The notes below the pieces were generated by a model, which worked only from the letters and a program-made list of their open reading frames with translations, made no database searches and was not told the origin of the DNA. A program made the translations under genes and the position numbers. Shown in pieces: positions 52,574-59,889 of a DNA stretch of 64,000 nt. This stretch comes from Acidimicrobiaceae bacterium (GTDB lineage: Bacteria > Actinomycetota > Acidimicrobiia > Acidimicrobiales > RAAP-2). Where the stretch lies: NCBI GenBank assembly GCA_003162395.1, contig PMON01000068.1, forward strand, positions 1,455-65,454, written 5' to 3'. Position 1 is the first letter of the stretch; each line of letters begins with the position of its first letter.

Positions 52574-53958
52574 CGGACGTGATCCGAGTTGCCCGGGGCG
52601 AGCAAGGACGCGAGCCGGCGGACGTCGTCCAGCTCGTCGAGGTGCAGCACCGCGTCTACCAGCTCGGTGAACTGCTCATCGGCGAGCGTCGGCACGCAGC
52701 ACGTCCTCGCCTTGTCCACTACCTCGGCCACGGTGAGCGGTCGCTCGGGGTATCCCTTCGGTATGTCCACCCTCGTCGAGAGGGTTCGGCCGTCGCCGAG
52801 CTCGACCATGACGGCTGTCGGGAAGTAGGCAAGATTGACGGGCATCGCCTCGTCCACGACGACCTCGATCCGACGCATCAGGCTCAAGAGTGCGGGGTCC
52901 CTTGCTCGCACGTCGAGGTACTGCGCAGGGCCAGCGCGTCCGTCGGCGAGGCAGACCGCGACGCTGTACTCCATGCTGAACTTTCCCTCGACGCCATCCT
53001 GTGTCACGTGGTGCACGAGGATGTTGGGCACCATCTTGTTCACGCGGCACTCGATGTGGCGTACGTCGCGCGCGGCGAAGCCGTGTGACGCCTGCAACTC
53101 GAGGATGGCGTCCTGGGCGGAGTGGATCGCGCCGCAGCACGCGAAGCGCTTGACCGCGATCCCTGACTCAACCAGCTCATAGGGAGCGTCTGGTTGGAAC
53201 GCAGCAAGAACGCCGGGCAACCGGTCGAGGTCCGAGAAGACGCCCAGGAATCCGCTCACACCCTCGAGGACGGAGCGATCCGCCGTAAAGCCCCGCGCCG
53301 CGAGCTCGGCGGACTGGAGCCCGTGAAATGCGGCGTGACCGGCATGGAGAGGCTTCACCATGCTGCCGAAGTTCCTTCGGATGCCCGCGGCGCTGGAGGC
53401 AGCGATCCCGAGCGCGTGACGGGTCATCTCGGCGTCGAGGCCCAGCACCACGCTGGACGCGACGGAAGCGCCGAGCGTCCCGATCGTGCCCGTCGTGTGC
53501 CAGCCCCGCGCGTAGTGCTCCGGATTGAGCTCGCGGCACAGGCGCGCCTGGACCTCGAAGCCCGCGAGATAGCCGTTGAGGAGCGAGGCTCCCGAGACAC
53601 GGTCCGACGCGCCGGCTGCGAGGAGCGCAGGGACGAGGGTCGAGCTCGGGTGAATCATCCGGACCGAGACGTCGTCGAAGTCGAGCACGTGGCCGGATGT
53701 CCCGTTGGCGAGGGCAGCGAGTGCCGGCGACGCACGCTTCGAGGTGCCGAAGATGATCGCGTCACCGCGGCTGGTCTCGCTCGCCCAGTCGGCGACGAGT
53801 CGCGCACCGTCGTCGGTGCTCCCCGCGACGCAGCAGGCGGCGAGGTCCAAGACGGCAAGCTTCATGACCTCGACTGCCTCGGGTGGGAGGGCGTCCTTCG
53901 AGAAGCTGAGTGCCGAGGCCACCAACTGCTCGGTCGCGTCAGCGCTGCGCGTCCTCAT
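52570..53958 (-). CDS. MmgE/PrpD family protein
   Basis: A 462-residue second MmgE/PrpD paralogue. Landmarks are LAVLDLAACCVAGST, HVLDFDDVSVRMIHPSSTLVPALLAAG and GWHTTGTIGTLGASVASSVVLGL. The family dehydrates or decarboxylates tricarboxylic-type acids, but the true substrate here is unknown. The ATG at 53958 overlaps the DUF35 stop; the longer open frame to 54282 reads through the DUF35 gene and is rejected. Keeping two divergent PrpD paralogues in one island suggests two distinct steps. Confidence 0.85.
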   Translation of the reverse strand: MRTRSADATEQLVASALSFSKDALPPEAVEVMKLAVLDLAACCVAGSTDDGARLVADWASETSRGDAIIFGTSKRASPALAALANGTSGHVLDFDDVSVRMIHPSSTLVPALLAAGASDRVSGASLLNGYLAGFEVQARLCRELNPEHYARGWHTTGTIGTLGASVASSVVLGLDAEMTRHALGIAASSAAGIRRNFGSMVKPLHAGHAAFHGLQSAELAARGFTADRSVLEGVSGFLGVFSDLDRLPGVLAAFQPDAPYELVESGIAVKRFACCGAIHSAQDAILELQASHGFAARDVRHIECRVNKMVPNILVHHVTQDGVEGKFSMEYSVAVCLADGRAGPAQYLDVRARDPALLSLMRRIEVVVDEAMPVNLAYFPTAVMVELGDGRTLSTRVDIPKGYPERPLTVAEVVDKARTCCVPTLADEQFTELVDAVLHLDELDDVRRLASLLAPGNSDHVR

Positions 53959-54377
53959 GGTGACGACGCCCCGGGTACGAAGTACACAAGGAAGCGGCCC
54001 GGTGCGATCTCTCGGGGCCATGCCACGACGCGAAGGCCGATCCGTAGGCCGCTCGGATCGATGCCGAGCACGTTGGAGATCATCCGGGGCCCCGAGTCGA
54101 GCTCGACGAGCACGACGTTGTAGGGGACGGCGCCCGAGAATGCCGGGTCGAACGCGCGGTGGTACACGCAGTAGCTCCAGATCGTGCCGACGCCGTCGTC
54201 GGGCATCCACTCGGACTCCGACGCCAGGCACTCTGGGCAGGCGGGTGCTGGCGGATAGCGGCGAAACCCACACGCCGTGCATTGCTGGAAGCGAATCTGG
54301 GGCGTGGCCAGCTCTTCGATGCTCGGCGACGGACCGAGCAGTCGCGCCGCCGCGAGAAGAAGTGCCTCGTCGCTCAT
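53955..54377 (-). CDS. DUF35 OB-fold/zinc-ribbon acyl-CoA binding protein
   Basis: A 140-residue protein. The N-terminal rubredoxin-like zinc ribbon is FQQCTACGFRRYPPAPACPEC and the C-terminal OB-fold is VPYNVVLVELDSGPRMISNVLG. DUF35 proteins bind acyl-CoA and dock on thiolase-like lipid-transfer proteins; in the cholesterol side-chain pathway the DUF35 domain of ChsH2 and the thiolase-like Ltp2 form a retro-aldolase. It lies 37 bp after the adjacent thiolase gene and overlaps the PrpD start, so such a complex is expected here. Confidence 0.87.
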   Translation of the reverse strand: MSDEALLLAAARLLGPSPSIEELATPQIRFQQCTACGFRRYPPAPACPECLASESEWMPDDGVGTIWSYCVYHRAFDPAFSGAVPYNVVLVELDSGPRMISNVLGIDPSGLRIGLRVVAWPREIAPGRFLVYFVPGASSP

Positions 54378-54414
54378 GGACGAATCTCGGTTGCCTCGGA
54401 AAATCGCTCGGCCG

Positions 54415-55551
54415 TCACGAGGGCACCGAGCTCCCGAGTATCGAGGTCGCAGCCTTCTCGAATCCCTTTGTCGAGCAGTACTGCGCGAATGTGGCGTCCG
54501 CCACCTGGCGATCGCCACATTCGCCGCGGAGCTGGCGGACGGCCTCGCAGAGGTGCAGCCACCCCCACATGTAGCTCTCGGACAGCTGGCCCCCGTTTGT
54601 GTTGACGGGGATCTCCCCGCCCAAGCGGATTCGGCCTTCCTGCACGAACGGACCCGACTCCCCGGGGCCACAGAAGCCGAAGAGCTCGAGCATCTGGCAG
54701 ACCCAGACGCTGACCGGATCCTGTATGAACAAGACGTCCACGTCGGCGCGGCTCAGGCCCGCACTGGCGTAGATGGTCGTCATCGCGCTGACCCATGGCC
54801 GCAGGAGGTTGTCGGGATTCTGATACTGGCGCAGACCAGTTGCCTGTTCCATCGCGAGGAGGTAGACGGGCTGTGTCGACGCGGACGCGACGCGGTCTGC
54901 TGAAGTCACGATCAGGCACGCGCCGCCGTCGGAGATCATGCACACGTCCGACCGGCGCAGCGGCGCAACCAGATACGGCTCGGCAAGGTAGTCCTCGATC
55001 GTGAGCGGCGTGCGGAAGATCGCAGCTGGATTGAGCTGTGCGTGGGCGCGCTCGGTGACCGAGACCCAGCCGAGCTGCTCTTGGGTCGTCCCGTACAGAT
55101 GTGCGTGGCGGGCGAACGCGAGCGCTCCTTGTCCGGCAATGTTGTGGAAGCCGTGCAGTCCGAGCGACTCCGCCCCGCTGCCTGCAACTGCGCGGAAGCG
55201 ATTGCCCGCCGACCTCTGATTCGTGCCATAGAGCAGCGCGATCGTCGTCGCCATGCCGCTCGCGATCGCCATTGCCGCCAGGTGCAAGGAGAAGTTGCAC
55301 GTCCCATAGTCGAGGGTGGCGCTGTACCGGGGATTGATCCCCGCCATGCGTCCGATATCAGTGTCGATACCTGAACCGCCAAAGGACTTGCACGTGATGA
55401 GTCCGTCGAGGTCACCCTTTTCGAGCCCGCAGTCCCGAAGCGCGAGGCGCAATGCATCCACGGCGATCTCGTCGGCGGACCTGCCGGGAAGCTCACCCTG
55501 CTCGGTGGAGCCCACGCCGATGACGGCGACCTCACCACGCCGCAGGGTCAT
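54415..55551 (-). CDS. Thiolase-like lipid-transfer protein (possible retro-aldolase)
   Basis: A 378-residue SCP-x/Ltp-type thiolase-fold protein. It has VIGVGSTEQGELPGRSADEIA, a YGTCNFSLHLAAMAIASG region at the usual Cys position, SDGGACLIVTSADRV, and the late IPVNTNGGQLSESYMWGW. The His of the usual NTHGG motif is Asn. Proteins of this group paired with DUF35 cleave beta-hydroxyacyl-CoA by retro-aldol chemistry or act as non-canonical thiolases. The ATG at 55551 is preferred; a TTG at 55581 overlaps the upstream stop. Confidence 0.82.
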   Translation of the reverse strand: MTLRRGEVAVIGVGSTEQGELPGRSADEIAVDALRLALRDCGLEKGDLDGLITCKSFGGSGIDTDIGRMAGINPRYSATLDYGTCNFSLHLAAMAIASGMATTIALLYGTNQRSAGNRFRAVAGSGAESLGLHGFHNIAGQGALAFARHAHLYGTTQEQLGWVSVTERAHAQLNPAAIFRTPLTIEDYLAEPYLVAPLRRSDVCMISDGGACLIVTSADRVASASTQPVYLLAMEQATGLRQYQNPDNLLRPWVSAMTTIYASAGLSRADVDVLFIQDPVSVWVCQMLELFGFCGPGESGPFVQEGRIRLGGEIPVNTNGGQLSESYMWGWLHLCEAVRQLRGECGDRQVADATFAQYCSTKGFEKAATSILGSSVPS

Positions 55552-55570
55552 CTGGGTTCCACGCCGCGGA

Positions 55571-56443
55571 TCAGATGACAAGGAGCGGGTTCACGGGACT
55601 GCCCACCCCCCTCGAGATACGAAGCGGCGCGACGACGAGAAGGCCGCTCTGTACGTGGTCCTCGCCCGGGCGACGCAGGTCCAGCAGCTCGATCATGGTG
55701 ACGCCAAGGTCCCTGACAAGGACCTTGTGGAGAGGCGGCAGCACGCCCCGGCGTCCGGTCGCCTCCACGGCGATGTTGTCGGCGCCGACGATCGCGATGT
55801 CGTGGTCGCCCAGCCACTCGCCCATCGAGGCCGCCACGACAGGGAACCCCCCCTCCGTCGGTGTAGATCGAAGCGCCTCGTCCATCCAGCCGGTCCGGAA
55901 CAGCAGCGCGTCGCCCGGGTTGGGCGACGTGCCACGGTCCGCGAACATCGCATCGACGAGGTCCGCGGTGATCTCCGTCGCATCCTCGCCACGCAGGTGG
56001 GTGAAGTCCAAGAGGTGGGCGCTCGCGACCAGTCCGCCGAGCTTCTCGAGCCCAAGACGACCCGCTCCGCTGCTGCGGACCTCCGTGAAGGGGAAGCCAT
56101 TGTACAGCAAGCCGCCCGACCAGACATGGGCCAACCCGTCGACGTGCGTCGTGCCCTGCGTCGCCAGGACCAGGTAGTCGTCGGCTGTCCCCCAGTCGTG
56201 GCGACCAAGCGCGGCGAAGTCGCCGCCGTCCTGGGTCATGAAATGCAGTGGCGGGATCCGATTGCCCCCCACCGGCGCGTCCCGTCGCAGCTCGATGCCG
56301 AGCTCGTAGACGCGGCCGGAAGTGGGTCGGGCGCACGCAGCGAGCACCGCCTCTGGCGTCAGGAGGTTCGCGGTGCCGCGCTCGTCGTCGTCCCCCCATC
56401 GCCCCCAGTTGGTACCGCGATCACTCGTCACGGTGCAGGGCAC
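55571..56443 (-). CDS. Cyclase-family (kynurenine-formamidase-like) hydrolase
   Basis: A 290-residue protein of the PF04199 cyclase/formamidase fold. The metal site motif is TQGTTHVDGLAHVW (HxGTHxDxxxH variant), and the later ADNIAVE and PLHKVLVRDLGVTMIELLDL match the family. The N-terminal NWGRWGDDDERGTANLL is common to catabolic members. It hydrolyses a cyclic amide, lactone or formamide. The GTG start is uncertain, with another GTG 12 bases later. It is the first gene of the minus-strand operon with thiolase, DUF35, PrpD and ligase 3. Confidence 0.84.
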   Translation of the reverse strand: MPCTVTSDRGTNWGRWGDDDERGTANLLTPEAVLAACARPTSGRVYELGIELRRDAPVGGNRIPPLHFMTQDGGDFAALGRHDWGTADDYLVLATQGTTHVDGLAHVWSGGLLYNGFPFTEVRSSGAGRLGLEKLGGLVASAHLLDFTHLRGEDATEITADLVDAMFADRGTSPNPGDALLFRTGWMDEALRSTPTEGGFPVVAASMGEWLGDHDIAIVGADNIAVEATGRRGVLPPLHKVLVRDLGVTMIELLDLRRPGEDHVQSGLLVVAPLRISRGVGSPVNPLLVI

Positions 56444-56461
56444 GAGGCGTGTGAGCTCATG

Positions 56462-56494
56462 GGAACATTATGGTATCGCCTTCTATATTGTGAG
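56462..56494. promoter_or_regulatory. Divergent promoter region with operators F1 and F2
   Basis: F2 TCTATATTGTGAG (56482-56494) and F1 GGAACATTATGGT (56462-56474) resemble TCCACA-N-TGTGGA and are 20 bp apart centre to centre. F2 covers TATATT (56484-56489), a good -10 for the plus-strand SDR operon. F1 on the opposite strand reads ACCATAATGT, like operator E. The divergent cyclase-family gene starts at 56443. Confidence 0.45.
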
Positions 56495-56530
56495 ATGGAA
56501 GGCAGGCAGCAAGCGGAGGGGCGCAGTTCG

Positions 56531-57331
56531 ATGGACTTGAATCTGGCGGGCAAGCGCGCGCTCGTGACGGGATCGACGTCGGGACTTGGGCGCGCGATCG
56601 TGCAGTTGTTGGCTGCGGAGGGCGCCCTCGTCATCGTGCACGGACGCGACGCCCCGCGGGCCGAGGACGTCGCCTCGTCAATTCGAGCCGCGAGCGGCAA
56701 GGCCGAAGTCGTCCTGGGCGACCTGTGCACGGAGCGAGGCGTCGCCGAGGTGGCGCACGCAGCGCTGGCAAGTGGATCCGTTGACATCCTTGTGAACAAC
56801 GCCGGGGAGTACGCGCATCGCTCCTGGAAGGATGCCACACCCGATGATTGGCTGCGGAGCTACCAGATCAACGTCCTGGCAGGGATCCAACTGATCCAGC
56901 ACTTGGTGCCGCCGATGCGCGACAGAGGCTGGGGCAGGGTCATCCAGATCGGCGGAGGCCTCGCGACGCAGCCCTCGGAGTCATACCCTCACTACGGAGC
57001 CGCGCTCGCGGCGCGGCACAATCTTGCCGTCTCGCTCGCCCGCGAACTGCGTGACACCGGCGTGACCTCCAACGTCGTCGCGCCGGGCGCGATTCGCGTC
57101 CCGGCGCTTGAGGAGATCCTCGCGGTGGTCGCGCAGAGCTTTGACTGGGGACCGAGCTGGGCGGAGATCGAGCGGGGCGCCGTACGTGACCTCGCACCGA
57201 ACGACGTCGGTCGCTTCGGCACCCCCGAGGAGGTCGCCTCCGCCGTCGCGTTCCTCGCGAGCCCGCTTGCGAGCTACATCAGCGGAGCTGTCCTGCGTGT
57301 CGACGGCGGACTCGTGAGAACGGTCGCCTGA
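56531..57331 (+). CDS. Short-chain dehydrogenase with altered active site
   Basis: A 266-residue SDR with a normal cofactor loop (TGSTSGLGRA) and LVNNAGE. The catalytic region reads GGGLATQPSESYPHYGAALAARHN: Tyr is kept, but the Lys of YxxxK is Leu and the Ser of the usual strand end is Gly. It may be a non-catalytic or re-purposed SDR, or use a different mechanism. The ATG at 56531 follows GGAGGGG. It is the first gene of a plus-strand operon with an aldo/keto reductase and another SDR. Confidence 0.82.
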   Translation: MDLNLAGKRALVTGSTSGLGRAIVQLLAAEGALVIVHGRDAPRAEDVASSIRAASGKAEVVLGDLCTERGVAEVAHAALASGSVDILVNNAGEYAHRSWKDATPDDWLRSYQINVLAGIQLIQHLVPPMRDRGWGRVIQIGGGLATQPSESYPHYGAALAARHNLAVSLARELRDTGVTSNVVAPGAIRVPALEEILAVVAQSFDWGPSWAEIERGAVRDLAPNDVGRFGTPEEVASAVAFLASPLASYISGAVLRVDGGLVRTVA

Positions 57332-57380
57332 GCGTGCGGGCACCGCGGGGACCAGGAGCGACCGCGCCACGACGGCGGCG

Positions 57381-58403
57381 ATGAAGTTCGTCCCGCTCGG
57401 AAGGACCGGTGTGCTCGTCTCGAGGATCTGCCTCGGAGGGGCGAACTTCGGGGGCGCGAAGTCGCCCCCCTATGACGTGTTGGGGGGGCTGAGCCCTGAC
57501 GTCGTCAGCGACCTCGTGAACATCGCACTCGAAGCAGGCGTGAACTTCATCGACACGTCGAACACCTACGCCTACGGCGAGTCCGAGGAGCTGCTGGGCA
57601 AGCTGCTGAAGGGCCGCCGCCGCGACGTCGTGCTCGCGAGCAAGGTGCAGAACCGAGTCGGGACAGGTCCAAATGAAGTCGGCCAGTCGCGGATCCATAT
57701 CGTCAACGCGATCGAGGACAGTCTTCGACGGCTCGACACGGACTACCTCGACCTGTACCAGGTGCACAGCTTCGATCCGATCACGCCGTTCGAGGAGTCG
57801 CTGAGCGCCCTCGACGACGTCGTGCGCCAGGGAAAGGTCCGCTACATCGGCTGCTCGAATCTCGCGGCCTGGCAGGTGATGAAGGCGCTCGGCGTCTCTG
57901 CACAGCGGCAGCTCGCGTCGTTTGTCTCGGTGCAGGCGTACTACTCGCTTGCCGGCCGCGACGTCGAGCACGAGCTCCTGCCACTGATCGCGGACCAGGG
58001 GTTGGCGCTCACCGTGTGGAGCCCGCTCGCAGGCGGGCTGCTCTCGGGAAAGTTCACACGGGACGGAGCGTCCGAGCCCGACGCGCGCCGCACCCAGCTC
58101 GACTTCCCACCAGTCGACATGGAGCGCGCCTACGACATCATCGACGTCCTGATCGAGATCGCACGCGTCCATGAGGTCAGCGCGGCACAGGTCGCCTTGG
58201 CCTGGCTTCTCGCTCGCCCGGAGGTCACGAGTGTCGTGGTTGGGGCGCGTCGGCCAGCCCAGCTCGTCGACAACCTCGCCGCGGTGGACCTCGCTCTGCA
58301 CGACGACGAGCTCGACGCCCTTGACTCGATCAGCAGGCCCCCGCGGGCCTATCCCGGCTGGCTCCAGGACCACACCAACTCCGAGCGCTGGCCGACGCCA
58401 TGA
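57381..58403 (+). CDS. Aldo/keto reductase
   Basis: A 340-residue (alpha/beta)8-barrel NADPH-dependent oxidoreductase. The catalytic tetrad is present: Asp and Tyr in FIDTSNTYAYGESEE, Lys in VLASKVQNR and His in YQVHSFDP. The C-terminal NADPH-binding segment is VVVGARRPAQLVDNLAA. Its stop overlaps the start of the following SDR by 4 bp. It would reduce an aldehyde or ketone intermediate, or act in reverse on a sugar-like alcohol. Confidence 0.9.
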   Translation: MKFVPLGRTGVLVSRICLGGANFGGAKSPPYDVLGGLSPDVVSDLVNIALEAGVNFIDTSNTYAYGESEELLGKLLKGRRRDVVLASKVQNRVGTGPNEVGQSRIHIVNAIEDSLRRLDTDYLDLYQVHSFDPITPFEESLSALDDVVRQGKVRYIGCSNLAAWQVMKALGVSAQRQLASFVSVQAYYSLAGRDVEHELLPLIADQGLALTVWSPLAGGLLSGKFTRDGASEPDARRTQLDFPPVDMERAYDIIDVLIEIARVHEVSAAQVALAWLLARPEVTSVVVGARRPAQLVDNLAAVDLALHDDELDALDSISRPPRAYPGWLQDHTNSERWPTP

Positions 58404-59263
58404 GGGTTGGCCGCCAGGCTGCGTCCGACATCGTGGGCGGCCGCGCCGAGGGCAAGGTCGCGTTCATCACGGGAGCGGCTCGTGGGCAGGGCCGGAGCCA
58501 CGCCGTGCTGCTCGCCAGCGAGGGCGCGGCGATCATCGCCACGGACGTCTCGACACAGGTCCCGACCGTGCCGTACGCGACCGCGACGTCCGGCGACATG
58601 GCCGAGACGGTGCGGCTCGTGGAAGCGCAGGGCGGACGGATTATCGCCGCCGACGCGGACGTGCGCGATATGTCCGCCATGCAGGACGTGGTCAGCCGGG
58701 GCGTCGCCGAGTTCGGACGGTTGGACATCGTCCTTGCGAACGCGGGGATCTCCGCGCCCGCATCGACCCTCGAGATGAGCGAGGAGATGTGGTCAACGAC
58801 GATCGAGATCAACCTCACGGGTGTGTGGAAGACCATCAAGGCGTCGGTGCCGCACGTGATCTCGTCGGGGCGAGGTGGCTCGGTCGTCATCACGAGCTCC
58901 CTCGCGGCGATGAAGGCAAGTGAGCACACAGCCCACTACTCGGCGTCCAAGGCGGGCCTCGTCGGGCTCATGAGGACCCTCGCGAAGGAACTCGCGCCGA
59001 TGAGCATCCGGGTCAACACGATCCATCCGACGACTGTCTACACGGACATGATCCTGAACGACTCCATCTACCGTCTGTTCCGCCCTGAGTTGGAGAGCCC
59101 CAGTCGCTCGGACTTCGAGGAGGCAGCGCGGGGAATCAACGCCTTGCCCGTGGGTGGCACCGATGCCATCGACATCTCGCACGCTGTCATGTTCCTCGTC
59201 TCTGACGAGGGCCGATTCATCACAGGCTCGACTTTCGTGCTCGATGCAGGCGGGAGCCTCTAG
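58400..59263 (+). CDS. Mycofactocin-type short-chain dehydrogenase
   Basis: A 287-residue SDR of the mycofactocin-linked group. It carries FITGAARGQGRSHAVLLASEGAAIIATD, the post-strand-2 insertion (QVPTVPYATATSGDMAE), Ser in ITSSLAAMK and YSASK. The N-terminus has an extra about 15 residues (VGRQAASDIVGGRA). The ATG overlaps the AKR stop. It is the third such enzyme in the window, and all probably oxidise hydroxyl groups of pathway intermediates. Confidence 0.86.
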   Translation: MRVGRQAASDIVGGRAEGKVAFITGAARGQGRSHAVLLASEGAAIIATDVSTQVPTVPYATATSGDMAETVRLVEAQGGRIIAADADVRDMSAMQDVVSRGVAEFGRLDIVLANAGISAPASTLEMSEEMWSTTIEINLTGVWKTIKASVPHVISSGRGGSVVITSSLAAMKASEHTAHYSASKAGLVGLMRTLAKELAPMSIRVNTIHPTTVYTDMILNDSIYRLFRPELESPSRSDFEEAARGINALPVGGTDAIDISHAVMFLVSDEGRFITGSTFVLDAGGSL

Positions 59264-59306
59264 TGGCTCGGGACAAGTGGGAAGAGCAGAACATGGAGGA
59301 GGCAGA

Positions 59307-59729
59307 GTGGGATCAAGCGAGGAACAATCGGGACGACTGACCGCCGACGAGATGTTCGCCGTGGTCATGCGGCACGGCGACTTCGAGTGCACCAAGGTCG
59401 AAGGCGGGCAGTATCGGGTCGACGTTGACGGGGCCCTGTCGACGATGACCGCGGAACCCCGATGGGCGCAGTATCCGACGATGCAGATGATCCACGGAGC
59501 CGACGCGGTTCGCAACATGTACGCGCAGCTGGATGGCAACGCGTTCTTTGAGGTGGTGCGCTGGTGGGCCGACGAGGACCGTCAGGATCTCATCGCGGAG
59601 ATGAGAGTGGGAAAGCTGCTACCTGACGGGAGCCGTGACGAGTGGGAGCACGTGGTCCTCTTCGAGTTCGACGGTGGACTCATCAAGTCTGAGATCGGCT
59701 ATCACTCGATTGACCTCCAGGGGATGTGA
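59307..59729 (+). CDS. SnoaL-like/NTF2-fold small protein
   Basis: A 140-residue protein starting with GTG after GGAGGAGG. The pattern RWAQYPTMQMIHGADAVRNMYAQL, then FFEVVRWWADEDRQDLIAEMRVG, and DEWEHVVLFEFDGGLIKSEIGYHSIDL is typical of NTF2-like domains that bind small hydrophobic ligands. Family members act as isomerases or dehydratases for cyclic substrates, or as binding proteins. It is the last gene of the SDR-AKR-SDR operon. Confidence 0.72.
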   Translation: MGSSEEQSGRLTADEMFAVVMRHGDFECTKVEGGQYRVDVDGALSTMTAEPRWAQYPTMQMIHGADAVRNMYAQLDGNAFFEVVRWWADEDRQDLIAEMRVGKLLPDGSRDEWEHVVLFEFDGGLIKSEIGYHSIDLQGM

Positions 59730-59889
59730 CGGCGGCGCTTTCGCCGGTCGACGTAGTCGAGATCGCTTGCAAGACGGACCTACGGCCGGTGAGTTTGGTT
59801 TGTGGTTCGTGTGTCGACGCGATGGCGTATCGGGGGGCAGTGAGGCTGACCTCGTCAACAAGGTTGTATCCGATTCCGCGATCATGGAA

